The notes below the pieces were generated by a model that saw only the letters and a list, made by a program, of their open reading frames with translations, did no database searches and had not been told where the DNA came from. Source: Rhodoferax fermentans (lineage in GTDB: Bacteria > Pseudomonadota > Gammaproteobacteria > Burkholderiales > Burkholderiaceae_C). From it: a DNA stretch of 64,000 nucleotides. Made by a program: the position numbers and the translations under genes. Every line of letters begins with the position of its first letter. Positions within the stretch are counted from its first letter, which is position 1. The stretch is from assembly GCF_002017865.1 (NCBI RefSeq), contig NZ_MTJN01000002.1, forward strand, positions 1,612,001-1,676,000. The letters are read 5' to 3'. Positions 16,511 to 24,575 of this stretch are shown one piece after another.

Positions 16511-17761
16511 ATGAAGAAGCCCACTCCGCCCTCGCCCAGGATAGCTTTGGCGTTGGCGGGTGGCGGGCCATTGGGGGCCATTTATGAAATTGGTGCCCTG
16601 TGCGCCTTGCAGGAGTCGCTCAGGGGCATCCACTTCAACCGCCTGCAGCACTATGTGGGGGTGTCCGCCGGTGGTTTCATTGCTGCCGGGCTGGCCAATG
16701 GCATCACACCGATGCAGTTGTTTGGCCTCTTCATCGAAGACCGGAAGCACCAGACCGAGGCGTTCGATCCGGCGTGGCTGCTCAAACCCGCCTTCTCCGA
16801 ATTTTTCTCGCGCTCGCTGTTGCTGCCGGAGCTGATGCTCCAAGGTATTTGGCACGGCACGCTGGGGCGCAAATCCCTCATGCGTGCACTGGAGCGCCTG
16901 AGCCCGGGCCTGCCCACCGGTATCTTTTCCAACGCGCAGATTGATGTGGAGCTGACCAAGCTGTTCTCGCGCCCCGGGCGCAGCAACGACTTTCGCCAGC
17001 TCAAAAACCGCCTGACGCTGGTGGCCACCCACCTCGACAGCACCAGCGCCATCGCGTTTGGCCGCACGGGCTGGGACCATATTCCGATCTCCAAGGCGGT
17101 GCAGGCCAGCGCGGCCTTGCCTGGGCTGTTTCCGCCGGTGGAAATCGAGGGCCAGCATTTTGTGGATGGTGCACTGACCAAGACCATGCACGCCTCCATC
17201 GCGCTGGACGAAGGTGTGGACCTGATGTTGTGCCTGAACCCGCTGGTGCCGTTTGATGCCTCGGACCCCTTGCGCAGCAACGAGTCGGCCACCCCCTGGG
17301 CGGCGCCTGAGCCGATTCCCCACATTGCCGATGGTGGCCTGCCCGCGGTGTTGAGCCAGACCTTTCGCTCACTCATCCACTCGCGCCTGCTGCTGGGCTT
17401 GAAGAGTTATGAACAGGCTTACCCCAACACCGACATCGTGCTGATCGAGCCCAACCACCGCGACCCCGAGCTGTACCTGGCTAACACCTTCAGCTACAGC
17501 CAGCGCCGCCACCTGGCCGAACACGCCTACCAGCAAACGCGGCAGTTGCTGCGCTCGCGCCAGACCAAACTGGCGGCCAAGCTGGCCTACCACGGCATCA
17601 GCCTGAACCATGCCGCGCTGGATGACGAACACCGCCACCTGGCCTACCCGGCACGCCCGGCTGCCCGCGTGGGCCAAGCGCTGACCAAGCTGCACTACCT
17701 GATGGACAACCTGAGCCAGGTGGTACAGAGCGCCGAATTGCAGGCCAAAACCACATGCTGA
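16511..17761 (+). CDS. Patatin-like phospholipase
   Basis: 416 residues. The oxyanion block LALAGGGPLGAIYEIGAL at about 13-30, the nucleophile motif GVSAG (Ser52) and the Asp of VDGAL (Asp219) complete the Ser-Asp dyad of patatins. Such enzymes hydrolyse acyl ester bonds of phospholipids or neutral lipids. No signal peptide is visible, so it probably acts in the cytoplasm or on the granule surface. It starts 26 bases after the phasin stop and its last seven bases overlap the TetR gene, which points to one transcription unit. A role as storage-lipid lipase is inferred from context. Confidence 0.9.
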   Translation: MKKPTPPSPRIALALAGGGPLGAIYEIGALCALQESLRGIHFNRLQHYVGVSAGGFIAAGLANGITPMQLFGLFIEDRKHQTEAFDPAWLLKPAFSEFFSRSLLLPELMLQGIWHGTLGRKSLMRALERLSPGLPTGIFSNAQIDVELTKLFSRPGRSNDFRQLKNRLTLVATHLDSTSAIAFGRTGWDHIPISKAVQASAALPGLFPPVEIEGQHFVDGALTKTMHASIALDEGVDLMLCLNPLVPFDASDPLRSNESATPWAAPEPIPHIADGGLPAVLSQTFRSLIHSRLLLGLKSYEQAYPNTDIVLIEPNHRDPELYLANTFSYSQRRHLAEHAYQQTRQLLRSRQTKLAAKLAYHGISLNHAALDDEHRHLAYPARPAARVGQALTKLHYLMDNLSQVVQSAELQAKTTC

Positions 17762-18411
17762 AAAAGGCACCCCGGCGCACCGCAGAGCGCATCCTGGAGG
17801 TCACGCTCGCACTGTTCAACCGCTTTGGTGAGCCCAATGTATCGACCACGCTGATCTCCAACGAGCTCAACATCAGCCCCGGCAACCTGTACTACCACTA
17901 CCCGGCCAAAGACGAACTCATCAACGCCTTATTTGACCGTTTTGAGCACAGCCACAACGAGCTGCTGGGCGCCGGTGACGAGGTGCGCAACATCGAAGAC
18001 GCCTGGTTTTTTTTGCACACCCTGTTTGAACTGATCTGGCAATACCGGTTTTTATACCGCGACCTCAACGACCTGCTCAGCAAAAACCGCCGCCTGGAGA
18101 CCCATTTTCAGACCATCCTGAAAAACAAGACACGAGCACTCAAGGCCTTGCTCGACGGCATGCGCCGCAACGGTGCCTTGCAGATCGACTCACGCGAGAT
18201 GGAAGTCACCGCCACCAGCATGGTGGTGATGCTGACCTACTGGCTGAGTTTTGAGTATGTGCGCGACCCACGCCATGCGTTGGAGCCCAGCAATGCCCAG
18301 ACGGCCTTGTTGCGGGGTGCCCAGCATGTGTTGAACCTGATGAGTCCTTACCTGGAGACTGGCCAAAGAGCACATCTGCTGAAATTGTCGGATGCCTACA
18401 ATAAGGAATAG
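17755..18411 (+). CDS. TetR family transcriptional regulator
   Basis: 218 residues. The N-terminal helix-turn-helix spans about 8-55 with TAERILEVTLALFNRFGEPN, then ISNELNISPGNLYYHYPAKDELI, a textbook TetR recognition helix. The C-terminal part is a helical ligand-binding domain of the group annotated as TetR_C_9-like, with a W-Q-Y-R-F-L-Y-R-D-L-N segment. It overlaps the patatin gene by seven bases. Palindromes at 15712, 15658 and 16486 are candidate targets. An acyl-CoA or fatty-acid ligand would suit the locus but is not shown. Confidence 0.9.
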   Translation: MLKKAPRRTAERILEVTLALFNRFGEPNVSTTLISNELNISPGNLYYHYPAKDELINALFDRFEHSHNELLGAGDEVRNIEDAWFFLHTLFELIWQYRFLYRDLNDLLSKNRRLETHFQTILKNKTRALKALLDGMRRNGALQIDSREMEVTATSMVVMLTYWLSFEYVRDPRHALEPSNAQTALLRGAQHVLNLMSPYLETGQRAHLLKLSDAYNKE

Positions 18412-18441
18412 AAACAAAAAAACAGGTTAGAGGAGACAGAC

Positions 18442-19215
18442 ATGGCCAAATGGACCGCTTTCCCTTACGCTGGCGACTACCACTTTGACGCCGCCAGCGT
18501 CAAAGAGAATTGGGCCAGACTACACGCCGGTGACCTGGAACCCCTGCCGCAAGACCCCTCGGTGTTGCAAGCCTGGGCCCATTTTCACAACGGTGAGTTT
18601 CAGCAGGCCGCCATCATGGGCTTGGGTTTGGGCGCGCCTGGCCTGAGCGTGGCCAGCAAAGCCACCTGCGTCTATGCCACCTACCTTGAAAAACACGAGG
18701 TGCGCCGTCTGGACCTGTTCCTGGAGGTGGCTGGCCAAGCCGGTGAACTGGCCGAGGACCACCCGGACACACTCAACGCCCGCTACTGGCGCGCCTACGC
18801 CTTGAGCCGCTACAGCCAGGGCATCAGCGTGGCCAAGGCCCTGGCCCAGGGGCTGGGCACCAAGGTCAAGACCGATCTGGAATACGTGATCCGCCATGCA
18901 CCACAGCACGCCGATGCGCATGTGGCGCTGGGCAGTTTCCACGCCGAGGTGATCGACAAGGTCGGCTCGCTGATTGGTGCCATGGCCTACGGCGCCAACA
19001 AGGACATCGGCCTGCACCTGTTTGACCAAGCCATCAAGCTCCATGCCGAGTCGGCCTACGGCCTGCTCGAATACGCCCACGCTTTGCTGATGCTCGAAGG
19101 TGAAGACAAGATGGACGAGGCCAACCGCCTGTACCAACAAGCCGCCCAGCTGCAGCCCCTGGACGCCACCGAACGCCTGGATGTGGAAATGGCCCGCTCA
19201 CAGCTAGCGGACTGA
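18442..19215 (+). CDS. Helical-repeat (TPR-like) protein of unknown function
   Basis: 257 residues, mostly helical, with TPR-like features: paired Ala/Leu/Tyr positions such as LNARYWRAYALSRYSQG and ESAYGLLEYAHALLMLEGED. It has no signal peptide and no catalytic motif that I can see. A GAGGAGA ribosome site precedes the ATG. It stands 30 bases after the TetR gene and is convergent with the wax ester synthase, so it probably belongs to the lipid locus as an adaptor. I do not recognise a named family. Confidence 0.8.
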   Translation: MAKWTAFPYAGDYHFDAASVKENWARLHAGDLEPLPQDPSVLQAWAHFHNGEFQQAAIMGLGLGAPGLSVASKATCVYATYLEKHEVRRLDLFLEVAGQAGELAEDHPDTLNARYWRAYALSRYSQGISVAKALAQGLGTKVKTDLEYVIRHAPQHADAHVALGSFHAEVIDKVGSLIGAMAYGANKDIGLHLFDQAIKLHAESAYGLLEYAHALLMLEGEDKMDEANRLYQQAAQLQPLDATERLDVEMARSQLAD

Positions 19216-19240
19216 TCACGCCCACAAGTTAAAGGCACTT

Positions 19241-19293
19241 TATGCCTCTAGCCCTTATTCAACAAGGGCTGATAGCTATTGATTAGATAGCTA
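19241..19293. repeat. Dispersed palindromic repeat, family 1, copy 2
   Basis: AGCCCTT (19250), seven bases, AAGGGCT (19264), then GATAGCTAT. It lies between two convergent genes and touches the TAG stop of the acyltransferase gene. The symmetrical core could also act as a weak bidirectional terminator. Confidence 0.8.
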
Positions 19294-20778
19294 TTCCTCA
19301 CCCCAGGGCAGCATCAATGTGAGCCATTTGAGCTTGTCAAACTCCGGCGCAAACTGGTCGATGATGGCCTGCGGATCAGGGCACAAGCTGCTGTCGGTGA
19401 TCACACCAAACTGCACACCCCCGCCATAACTCAGGATCGACACACCCAGCCCCACCGTGCCCGACTGCGGCACCCAGAACAGCGCCTGCTCCAGCGTGGC
19501 ACCGCAAAAGCTCAGTTTCTCGCGCGGCCCTGGCACATTGGTCATGACCGCGGTGGTTTTTCTGGAAAACAGGCTCAGCATCGCGTCCTGCACCGGTTTC
19601 ACCAGAATACCCGCCACCGCCAGCAGCGCAAAGGCCAGCAACGGCTGCAAACTGCCTTTGAGTTCACCCATACGGCGGCGCACCTCCAACACCCGCTCAA
19701 TGGGGTTGTCCATACCAATCGGCAACACCACCGGCGCCAGGCCAAACTTGTTGCCCAGCTTGTAGGCCTGGGTCATCGGGCGCAGGTTGACCGGCACCAT
19801 GGCGCGGATCTCCTGGCCGTCCACCGCGTCGCCGTGGCCCTTGAGGTACTGGCCGATGGCACCCGCCACGCAGGACAGCAGCACATCGTTGATCGAGCAG
19901 TGCAGCGCCTTGCCCACCGCACGCACCTCATCAAGCGGGATCGGCTGGCACCAGGCCACCCGTTTGGACTGGCCAGGCATGCCTTTGAGGCGGGTTGGGG
20001 AATCGTCGGCCATCAGGGCCAGCGCGGCACCGTCGCGCAACACCTGGTAGGCCAGGCGTGCGGCCTCGGACGAGCCTTCCCGGCTTTTGTGCAGCCCCAG
20101 AGCCAGCCATTTCTCCAGCACATGGCGCGGGTCACCCACCGCCTCAAAAGCCTGTACCGCACTCTCACCCGCCACCTCCAGCGCCTTGACAGCGGCCACC
20201 GTCAGCGGCTCGATCAGGGCATGGCTCATCCATTCCTCGGCCGCATCCAGACCCGAGAGCGGCGCCGGTTTGGACGACCGTGTGGGTGGCTCCAGGCCAC
20301 CGTCCACCATCGACTGGATCACCGAGATCAGCGCCAGCCCGTCGGCAATGCAGTGGTGGATGCGCACGATCAGCGCCGAGCCACCGTCAAAGTGCTCAAT
20401 CAGCCGGTACTCCCACAGCGGGTAACGCATGTCCAGCGGCTGCATCGCCAGCTCGGCCAGTCGGGCCTGCAAGGCCTGCTGCGGGTGTTTTCTGGCCGAG
20501 GCGGGCAGCTTCTCCAGGCGCACATGGCGGTGGATGTCAAAGCGGGTGTCGGTGACCCAGTTGGCACCGGTGGCGTCCAGTTGCACCCGTTGTGAAAAGC
20601 GCGGGTACTTCAGCAGCCGGTCAGCCAGGCGCTCACACACCTGCGGGTACTGCAAGCCAGGTTTGAGGATCCAGACCCCCATGATCATCATCAGGTTGCA
20701 AGGGCTGTCCATGCGCAGCCAGGCGGTGTCGACCTTGCTCATGCGCTCAACGCGGTAGGGAATGGAGTGAATGGTCAC
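19291..20778 (-). CDS. Wax ester synthase/diacylglycerol acyltransferase (WS/DGAT)
   Basis: 495 residues from GTG 20778; the ATG at 20742, giving MSKVDTAWLRMDSP, is an equally possible start, and neither has a strong ribosome site. The condensing motif HHCIADG (HHxxxDG, His141, His142, Asp146 in the long numbering), the PLW motif in RYPLWEYRL and SINDVLLSCV (ND motif) mark the WS/DGAT family. These enzymes esterify fatty alcohol or diacylglycerol with acyl-CoA at the inner membrane, seeding lipid bodies. With the acyl-CoA reductase at 13664 the wax ester route is complete in this window. Confidence 0.95.
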   Translation of the reverse strand: MTIHSIPYRVERMSKVDTAWLRMDSPCNLMMIMGVWILKPGLQYPQVCERLADRLLKYPRFSQRVQLDATGANWVTDTRFDIHRHVRLEKLPASARKHPQQALQARLAELAMQPLDMRYPLWEYRLIEHFDGGSALIVRIHHCIADGLALISVIQSMVDGGLEPPTRSSKPAPLSGLDAAEEWMSHALIEPLTVAAVKALEVAGESAVQAFEAVGDPRHVLEKWLALGLHKSREGSSEAARLAYQVLRDGAALALMADDSPTRLKGMPGQSKRVAWCQPIPLDEVRAVGKALHCSINDVLLSCVAGAIGQYLKGHGDAVDGQEIRAMVPVNLRPMTQAYKLGNKFGLAPVVLPIGMDNPIERVLEVRRRMGELKGSLQPLLAFALLAVAGILVKPVQDAMLSLFSRKTTAVMTNVPGPREKLSFCGATLEQALFWVPQSGTVGLGVSILSYGGGVQFGVITDSSLCPDPQAIIDQFAPEFDKLKWLTLMLPWGEE

Positions 20779-20890
20779 GGTGGCAAAGGGGTTTGGGGGG
20801 CTGTCTCTATTCTGGTAGCAAAACGCCCCGTAAGATAGTCTGGTTTCCCCCTGCTCAAGCCCTTACAACCGCCTCCCAGAGACCCACGCC

Positions 20891-21145
20891 ATGTCTGATC
20901 TGCAAAAGAAATTTGAAGCCGCCGTTGCCAACTCCAAAAACTTGAGCGAACGCCCCGACAACATGACCCTGCTCAAGCTCTACGCCTTGTACAAGCAGGC
21001 CAGCACGGGCGACAACGCCGAAAAACGGCCTGGTTTTACCGACATGGTGGGGCGCGCCAAATGGGATGCCTGGAACCAACTCAAAGGCACCGATAGCGCG
21101 CAGGCCATGCAACAGTATGTGGACCTGATCGAGTCGCTGAGCTGA
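20891..21145 (+). CDS. Acyl-CoA-binding protein
   Basis: An 84-residue protein with the full ACBP four-helix pattern: LQKKFEAAVANSKNL, then DNMTLLKLYALYKQASTGDN, and GRAKWDAWNQLKG near residue 58. The Lys and Tyr residues that contact the CoA phosphate and adenine (LYALYKQ, K-W-D-A-W) are conserved. It holds long-chain acyl-CoA in the cytosol and can feed acyltransferases. Transcribed divergently from the WS/DGAT gene across 112 bases, so the two may share a promoter region. Confidence 0.96.
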   Translation: MSDLQKKFEAAVANSKNLSERPDNMTLLKLYALYKQASTGDNAEKRPGFTDMVGRAKWDAWNQLKGTDSAQAMQQYVDLIESLS

Positions 21146-21207
21146 CCCAGCTGACAGACATCAAACAGCACCGTGCCCCGCGTGCCTGCGGGACGCGGCT
21201 GGCCGGT

Positions 21208-21531
21208 TCAGACCGCCTTTTTGCTGCTGCGTTTTTTGACCGGTGCGGCCAGCAGGCTGTCGAGGTTTTTCACAATCTCGGCTTCAATCCGGTGTTTGAA
21301 CGCGCCCACCAGAAACCCCAGCTGGGCACGTAACTCAAAACGGCTGGCGTCCACCTCCAGCGTGCCTTTGACGCCTGAGCGCGAGAAGCTCACCTCATCG
21401 GCCGTGTCGCCCTCGCTGTAGGCACAGGCCATGCCAAATTCGGTCTCGGCCTGCTCGGCCCATTGGAAGGCAATTTTGCGGGCTTTGGGCAAGCCCAGGG
21501 TGTGTTCGCGAACGATGTGTAGATCAGCCAT
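21208..21531 (-). CDS. Polyhydroxyalkanoic acid system family protein
   Basis: 107 residues, matching the small PHA_gran_rgn family (PF09650) often found near PHA genes. It has a conserved N-terminus MADLHIVREHTLGLPKARKIA, a central strand-rich section with EVSFSRSGVKGTLEVD, and a Lys-rich tail KKRSSKKAV. The biochemical role of the family is not established; members fold as a coenzyme Q-binding/START-like small domain. It lies directly downstream of the lipoprotein peptidase gene on the minus strand (17-base gap). Confidence 0.85.
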   Translation of the reverse strand: MADLHIVREHTLGLPKARKIAFQWAEQAETEFGMACAYSEGDTADEVSFSRSGVKGTLEVDASRFELRAQLGFLVGAFKHRIEAEIVKNLDSLLAAPVKKRSSKKAV

Positions 21532-21548
21532 GGTGTCTCAAAGTGGGT

Positions 21549-22649
21549 TCAATCGGGAAAGGCTTGGGCTTGGCGGGTGGCGGTCTCCAGCGCCTGCAGC
21601 TGCGCCCGGCGTTGCTCGGCTGGCAACTCGGCCAGCGCCTTGACCGCAGCAAAAAACCGGGGCCAGCTGCGCGCTTCGCGGGCAAACAGGGCCTCAAACG
21701 CAGGCACCAGCTCATCATAAGCGGCTTGTGCGCCAAAGCTGGCGTTGTTGGCCTGGGCCACCCAGCTGTCATAACCGCTGTAACCGCCCCAGCTCTGTTT
21801 GAGGGAGGCGTAGCGCGCTCTGAAGTCCTCAAATACTTCATTTTTCATAGCTATCAGCCCTTTTGCATCAATGGCCAGAGCATCATTTTTCTTGTAAATC
21901 TGGGCCAGGCGCTCGCGCGTGTGACGGGTCAACGCGCGGAACTCCTGGCGGCGCTGGTCGTACACGGCAAACGCCTGCCGTGCATGCGGGCTGGCCTGGC
22001 TGGCCAACCAGGCCTCACCCCCCAGCCGCTCCACGGCGGTGGCGAAGGATTCGTTGAAGGGGGTATCACCCGGTACATACAACACCTGATGCGCCAACTC
22101 GTGGAACATCAGGCGCGCCAGTTCACCGTCGGGCAAAGTGACGAAGGTGTTGAGCAACGGGTCCCCACCGAGCCAATTCATCCAGCCCAGGGTCGAATAC
22201 GCAGGCACACCGTAGACCTGGGTCTCCAGCCCCTGGGCGCGCAGCTCAGACGCCAGCGCCTGGGCATCACCTTCGTCAAAATACCCCCGGTAGCCGACAC
22301 AGCCCGCCACCGGCACACACCAGGTTTTGAGCTCCAAAGACAGCTCAGGCGCCGCCACCACATTCCACACCACATAAGGGCGCTGCAGATCAGCAAAACG
22401 CCGGTAGCTGGCGTTGTCGGGCAGGTGTAACTCACGCACCGAGAAATCACGCAATGACTGCGCCAGACGCAGGCGTTGGCGCAAAGATTCAGGGGTTTGG
22501 GTGTCCAGCAGCCAGTCGTCCAGCGGCCGGGCTGCGGTCATCAGCTTGAGATGTCCACCCACGGACTGGGCGTAATAACGGGTGTCAGCACAGCCGCTGA
22601 GCCACAGACACAGCAATACAGCACACACACTGCGCCACCAGCGGCTCAT
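21549..22649 (-). CDS. Putative aminopeptidase, lipoprotein (PF10023)
   Basis: 366 residues from ATG 22649; a TTG five codons upstream is less likely. The N-terminus is a lipoprotein signal with lipobox LSGC at about 16-19, so the protein is probably anchored in the outer membrane or periplasm. MFHELAHQVLYV provides the zinc motif HExxH. The GWMNWLGGDPLLNTF and NESFATAVERLG blocks are those of the predicted aminopeptidase family. Near the C-terminal third, LAIDAKGLIAMKNE is encoded by a dispersed palindromic repeat inserted in frame. Confidence 0.88.
   Translation of the reverse strand: MSRWWRSVCAVLLCLWLSGCADTRYYAQSVGGHLKLMTAARPLDDWLLDTQTPESLRQRLRLAQSLRDFSVRELHLPDNASYRRFADLQRPYVVWNVVAAPELSLELKTWCVPVAGCVGYRGYFDEGDAQALASELRAQGLETQVYGVPAYSTLGWMNWLGGDPLLNTFVTLPDGELARLMFHELAHQVLYVPGDTPFNESFATAVERLGGEAWLASQASPHARQAFAVYDQRRQEFRALTRHTRERLAQIYKKNDALAIDAKGLIAMKNEVFEDFRARYASLKQSWGGYSGYDSWVAQANNASFGAQAAYDELVPAFEALFAREARSWPRFFAAVKALAELPAEQRRAQLQALETATRQAQAFPD
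21841..21890. repeat. Dispersed palindromic repeat, family 1, copy 3 (inside a gene)
   Basis: ATAGCTATCAGCCCTT at 21847-21862, then GGCCAGAGCATCATTTTT, the degenerate second arm. It lies inside the peptidase gene in frame and adds about 15 residues in a surface-helix region. Confidence 0.7.
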
Positions 22650-22742
22650 ACCGGCCTCGCACAAGGCGGAAATCTTGCGTCTCCGCCCCGCAAAGGACTA
22701 CCATGGCTATCAGCCAGATCCATTGACACACAAGGAGACCAC

Positions 22743-23078
22743 ATGCTCTACCAATTCAAATCCAAAGTCACCGGGAATGTCATTATGTTGCAGCCCAATG
22801 GGGAACAGGTGCTGCAGATCATTGGCAAACACAGCGCCGCAGATCCCAGCACCAAGGGCATCCTGCTACCCGAGCAGATGCCCCAGGCACTGGCCGATCT
22901 GGAGGCGGCCATTGCCCGAGAGAACGCCGCCCGCGCCGAGGCGCTGGCTCAGGCCAAGGTCGACCACGTCCCGGTGGCAGAGACCAACATCGTGGGCCTG
23001 CGCCAACGTGCGCTGCCGCTGATGGAGATGATCCGCGAGTGCCATAAGGCCAACGAGGTCATCACCTGGGGGGTGTGA
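22743..23078 (+). CDS. DUF1840 domain-containing protein
   Basis: 111 residues. The ATG at 22743 is chosen for its AAGGAGA ribosome site; a longer open frame upstream overlaps the divergent peptidase gene. The sequence MLYQFKSKVTGNVIMLQPNG and the C-terminal block RALPLMEMIRECHKANEVI match the DUF1840 family, restricted largely to betaproteobacteria. It is small and soluble, and its function is unknown. Confidence 0.88.
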   Translation: MLYQFKSKVTGNVIMLQPNGEQVLQIIGKHSAADPSTKGILLPEQMPQALADLEAAIARENAARAEALAQAKVDHVPVAETNIVGLRQRALPLMEMIRECHKANEVITWGV

Positions 23079-23094
23079 GCTTCGGCGCTGAAGC

Positions 23095-24351
23095 TCACTT
23101 GTAGCTGCGCGCGTCTTCGATCACCTTGCCATCGTTGGGCAAACTGCCGGGCGGCAACAGCTCGACCTGGCCGCGCAATTTGGTCACTTCGCGCATGGCA
23201 TCAAGCAGCTTGTTCGACAGGTTGTCGGGGCCGCTGCAAGCCGTCTCGACCTTCAGGGTCATGACGTCGTTGGCCATCTCACCCGTGACCACCAGGCGCG
23301 CGCGTGTCACCTCGGGGAAGCGTTTGGCGATTTGATCAACCTGACCGGGGTGGACAAACATGCCGCGGATCTTGGTGGTCTGGTCGGCACGGCCCATCCA
23401 GCCCTTGATGCGGGTGTTGGTACGCCCGGTCGGGCAGCTGCCCGGCAACACGGCCGACAAATCACCGGTGCCAAAACGGATCAGCGGGTAGGTTGGGTTC
23501 AAGGTGGTGACCACCACCTCACCCACCTCCCCGTCTGCCACCGGGTCGCCGGTGCCGGGGCGGACAATCTCCAGCAACACCCCTTCGTCGAGCACCAGCC
23601 CCTCGCGCGCTGTTGTTTCATACGCGATGGAGCCAACATCAGCCGTGGCATAACACTGGTAGCCCGCCACCCCGTGGGCGCTGAACCAATCGCGCAGGGA
23701 TGGCGGGTAGGCCTCGCCGCCAAACATCGCCTTGGTGACACTCGGCAGGGCCACCCCCATCTCCAGCGCTTTCTCCAAGATGATTTTCAGAAAACTGGGT
23801 GTGCCGATGTAGCCCGCCGGTTGCAGGTCGGCCATGGCCAACACCTGCTGCTCGGTCTGACCGGTGCCGCCCGGAAACACGGTGCAGCCCAGCGCATGGG
23901 CGCCGGTTTCCATCATCGAGCCCGCAGGCACAAAGTGGTAACTGAAGCTGTTGTGGATCAACTCGCCAGACCGAAACCCCGCCGCAAACATGGCGCGCGC
24001 CATGCGCCAGTAGTCACGGGCCGTGCCCTCGGGCTCGTAAATCGGCCCCGGACTGGCAAACACCCGCGGCATCCGGAGCCCAAAGCTTTCGACACTGAAG
24101 CCCCCAAAAACATTGCCTTGGGCGCTACGACTTTTGAGTTGTTTTTCCAGCAACTCGTGTTTGCGCGTGACCGGCAACCTGGCCAGCGCGGCACGGCTGC
24201 TGACCTGCGCTGGGTCCACGTCCTGCAGGATCTCGGCCAGAGCCGGTGAGGCCAGTTTGGCATGCGCCACCTGGAGCGGCAGCATCTGGAGCAAATCCGC
24301 TTCGCGGTCGGCCGGGTCACGCGTTTCCAGTGCGTCAAAAAAATCGGTCAT
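23095..24351 (-). CDS. Phenylacetate-CoA ligase-like AMP-forming enzyme
   Basis: 418 residues from ATG 24351. It belongs to the adenylate-forming superfamily, PaaK-like branch: GFSVESFGLRMPRVFASPGPIYEP (region near 80-105), then YIGTPSFLKIIL, GGEAYPPSLRDWF, YATADVGSIAYE, and IRFGTGDLSAV with the ATP-ribose Asp. PaaK enzymes make aryl-CoA thioesters. Compared with true PaaK the P-loop-like segment is changed (ASPGPIYEP), a variant often seen next to Liv-type transporters. It is the last gene of the transporter operon, 225 bases beyond livF. The substrate is unresolved. Confidence 0.82.
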   Translation of the reverse strand: MTDFFDALETRDPADREADLLQMLPLQVAHAKLASPALAEILQDVDPAQVSSRAALARLPVTRKHELLEKQLKSRSAQGNVFGGFSVESFGLRMPRVFASPGPIYEPEGTARDYWRMARAMFAAGFRSGELIHNSFSYHFVPAGSMMETGAHALGCTVFPGGTGQTEQQVLAMADLQPAGYIGTPSFLKIILEKALEMGVALPSVTKAMFGGEAYPPSLRDWFSAHGVAGYQCYATADVGSIAYETTAREGLVLDEGVLLEIVRPGTGDPVADGEVGEVVVTTLNPTYPLIRFGTGDLSAVLPGSCPTGRTNTRIKGWMGRADQTTKIRGMFVHPGQVDQIAKRFPEVTRARLVVTGEMANDVMTLKVETACSGPDNLSNKLLDAMREVTKLRGQVELLPPGSLPNDGKVIEDARSYK

Positions 24352-24429
24352 GGTCAGATTCCTGAAATTGAAGACTTGACGTGAAATAAGCATTCGTGAT
24401 GCCTGGGGCTTCAGCTTTCACCCGCAGAT

Positions 24430-24521
24430 TGCGTTGGGTGTCCGACGCAGCGAAATAAAGGAGGAGGTTTGGGGCGAAGCCCCAAACCGGGGGACATTCG
24501 CGGAGTTGGATACCCAACGCA
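24430..24521. repeat. Long imperfect hairpin element (92 bases)
   Basis: The outer arms TGCGTTGGGTGTCC (24430) and GGATACCCAACGCA (24508) match at 13 of 14 positions. The inner arms GGTTTGGGGC (24466) and GCCCCAAACC (24479) match perfectly around a GAA loop. The parts between also pair loosely. It lies between livF and the PaaK-like gene and looks like a REP-type or stem-loop mobile remnant that could stabilise or end transcripts. Confidence 0.7.
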
Positions 24522-24575
24522 GGCCGCTTGACGCTGTGGTGTATGCCATGTATCGGGGCCGCACTTGTCATGCTT

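Noticed and set aside
22476..22742. Longer N-terminus for the DUF1840 protein
   Set aside because: Overlaps the divergent peptidase gene and lacks a ribosome site; the ATG at 22743 has AAGGAG.
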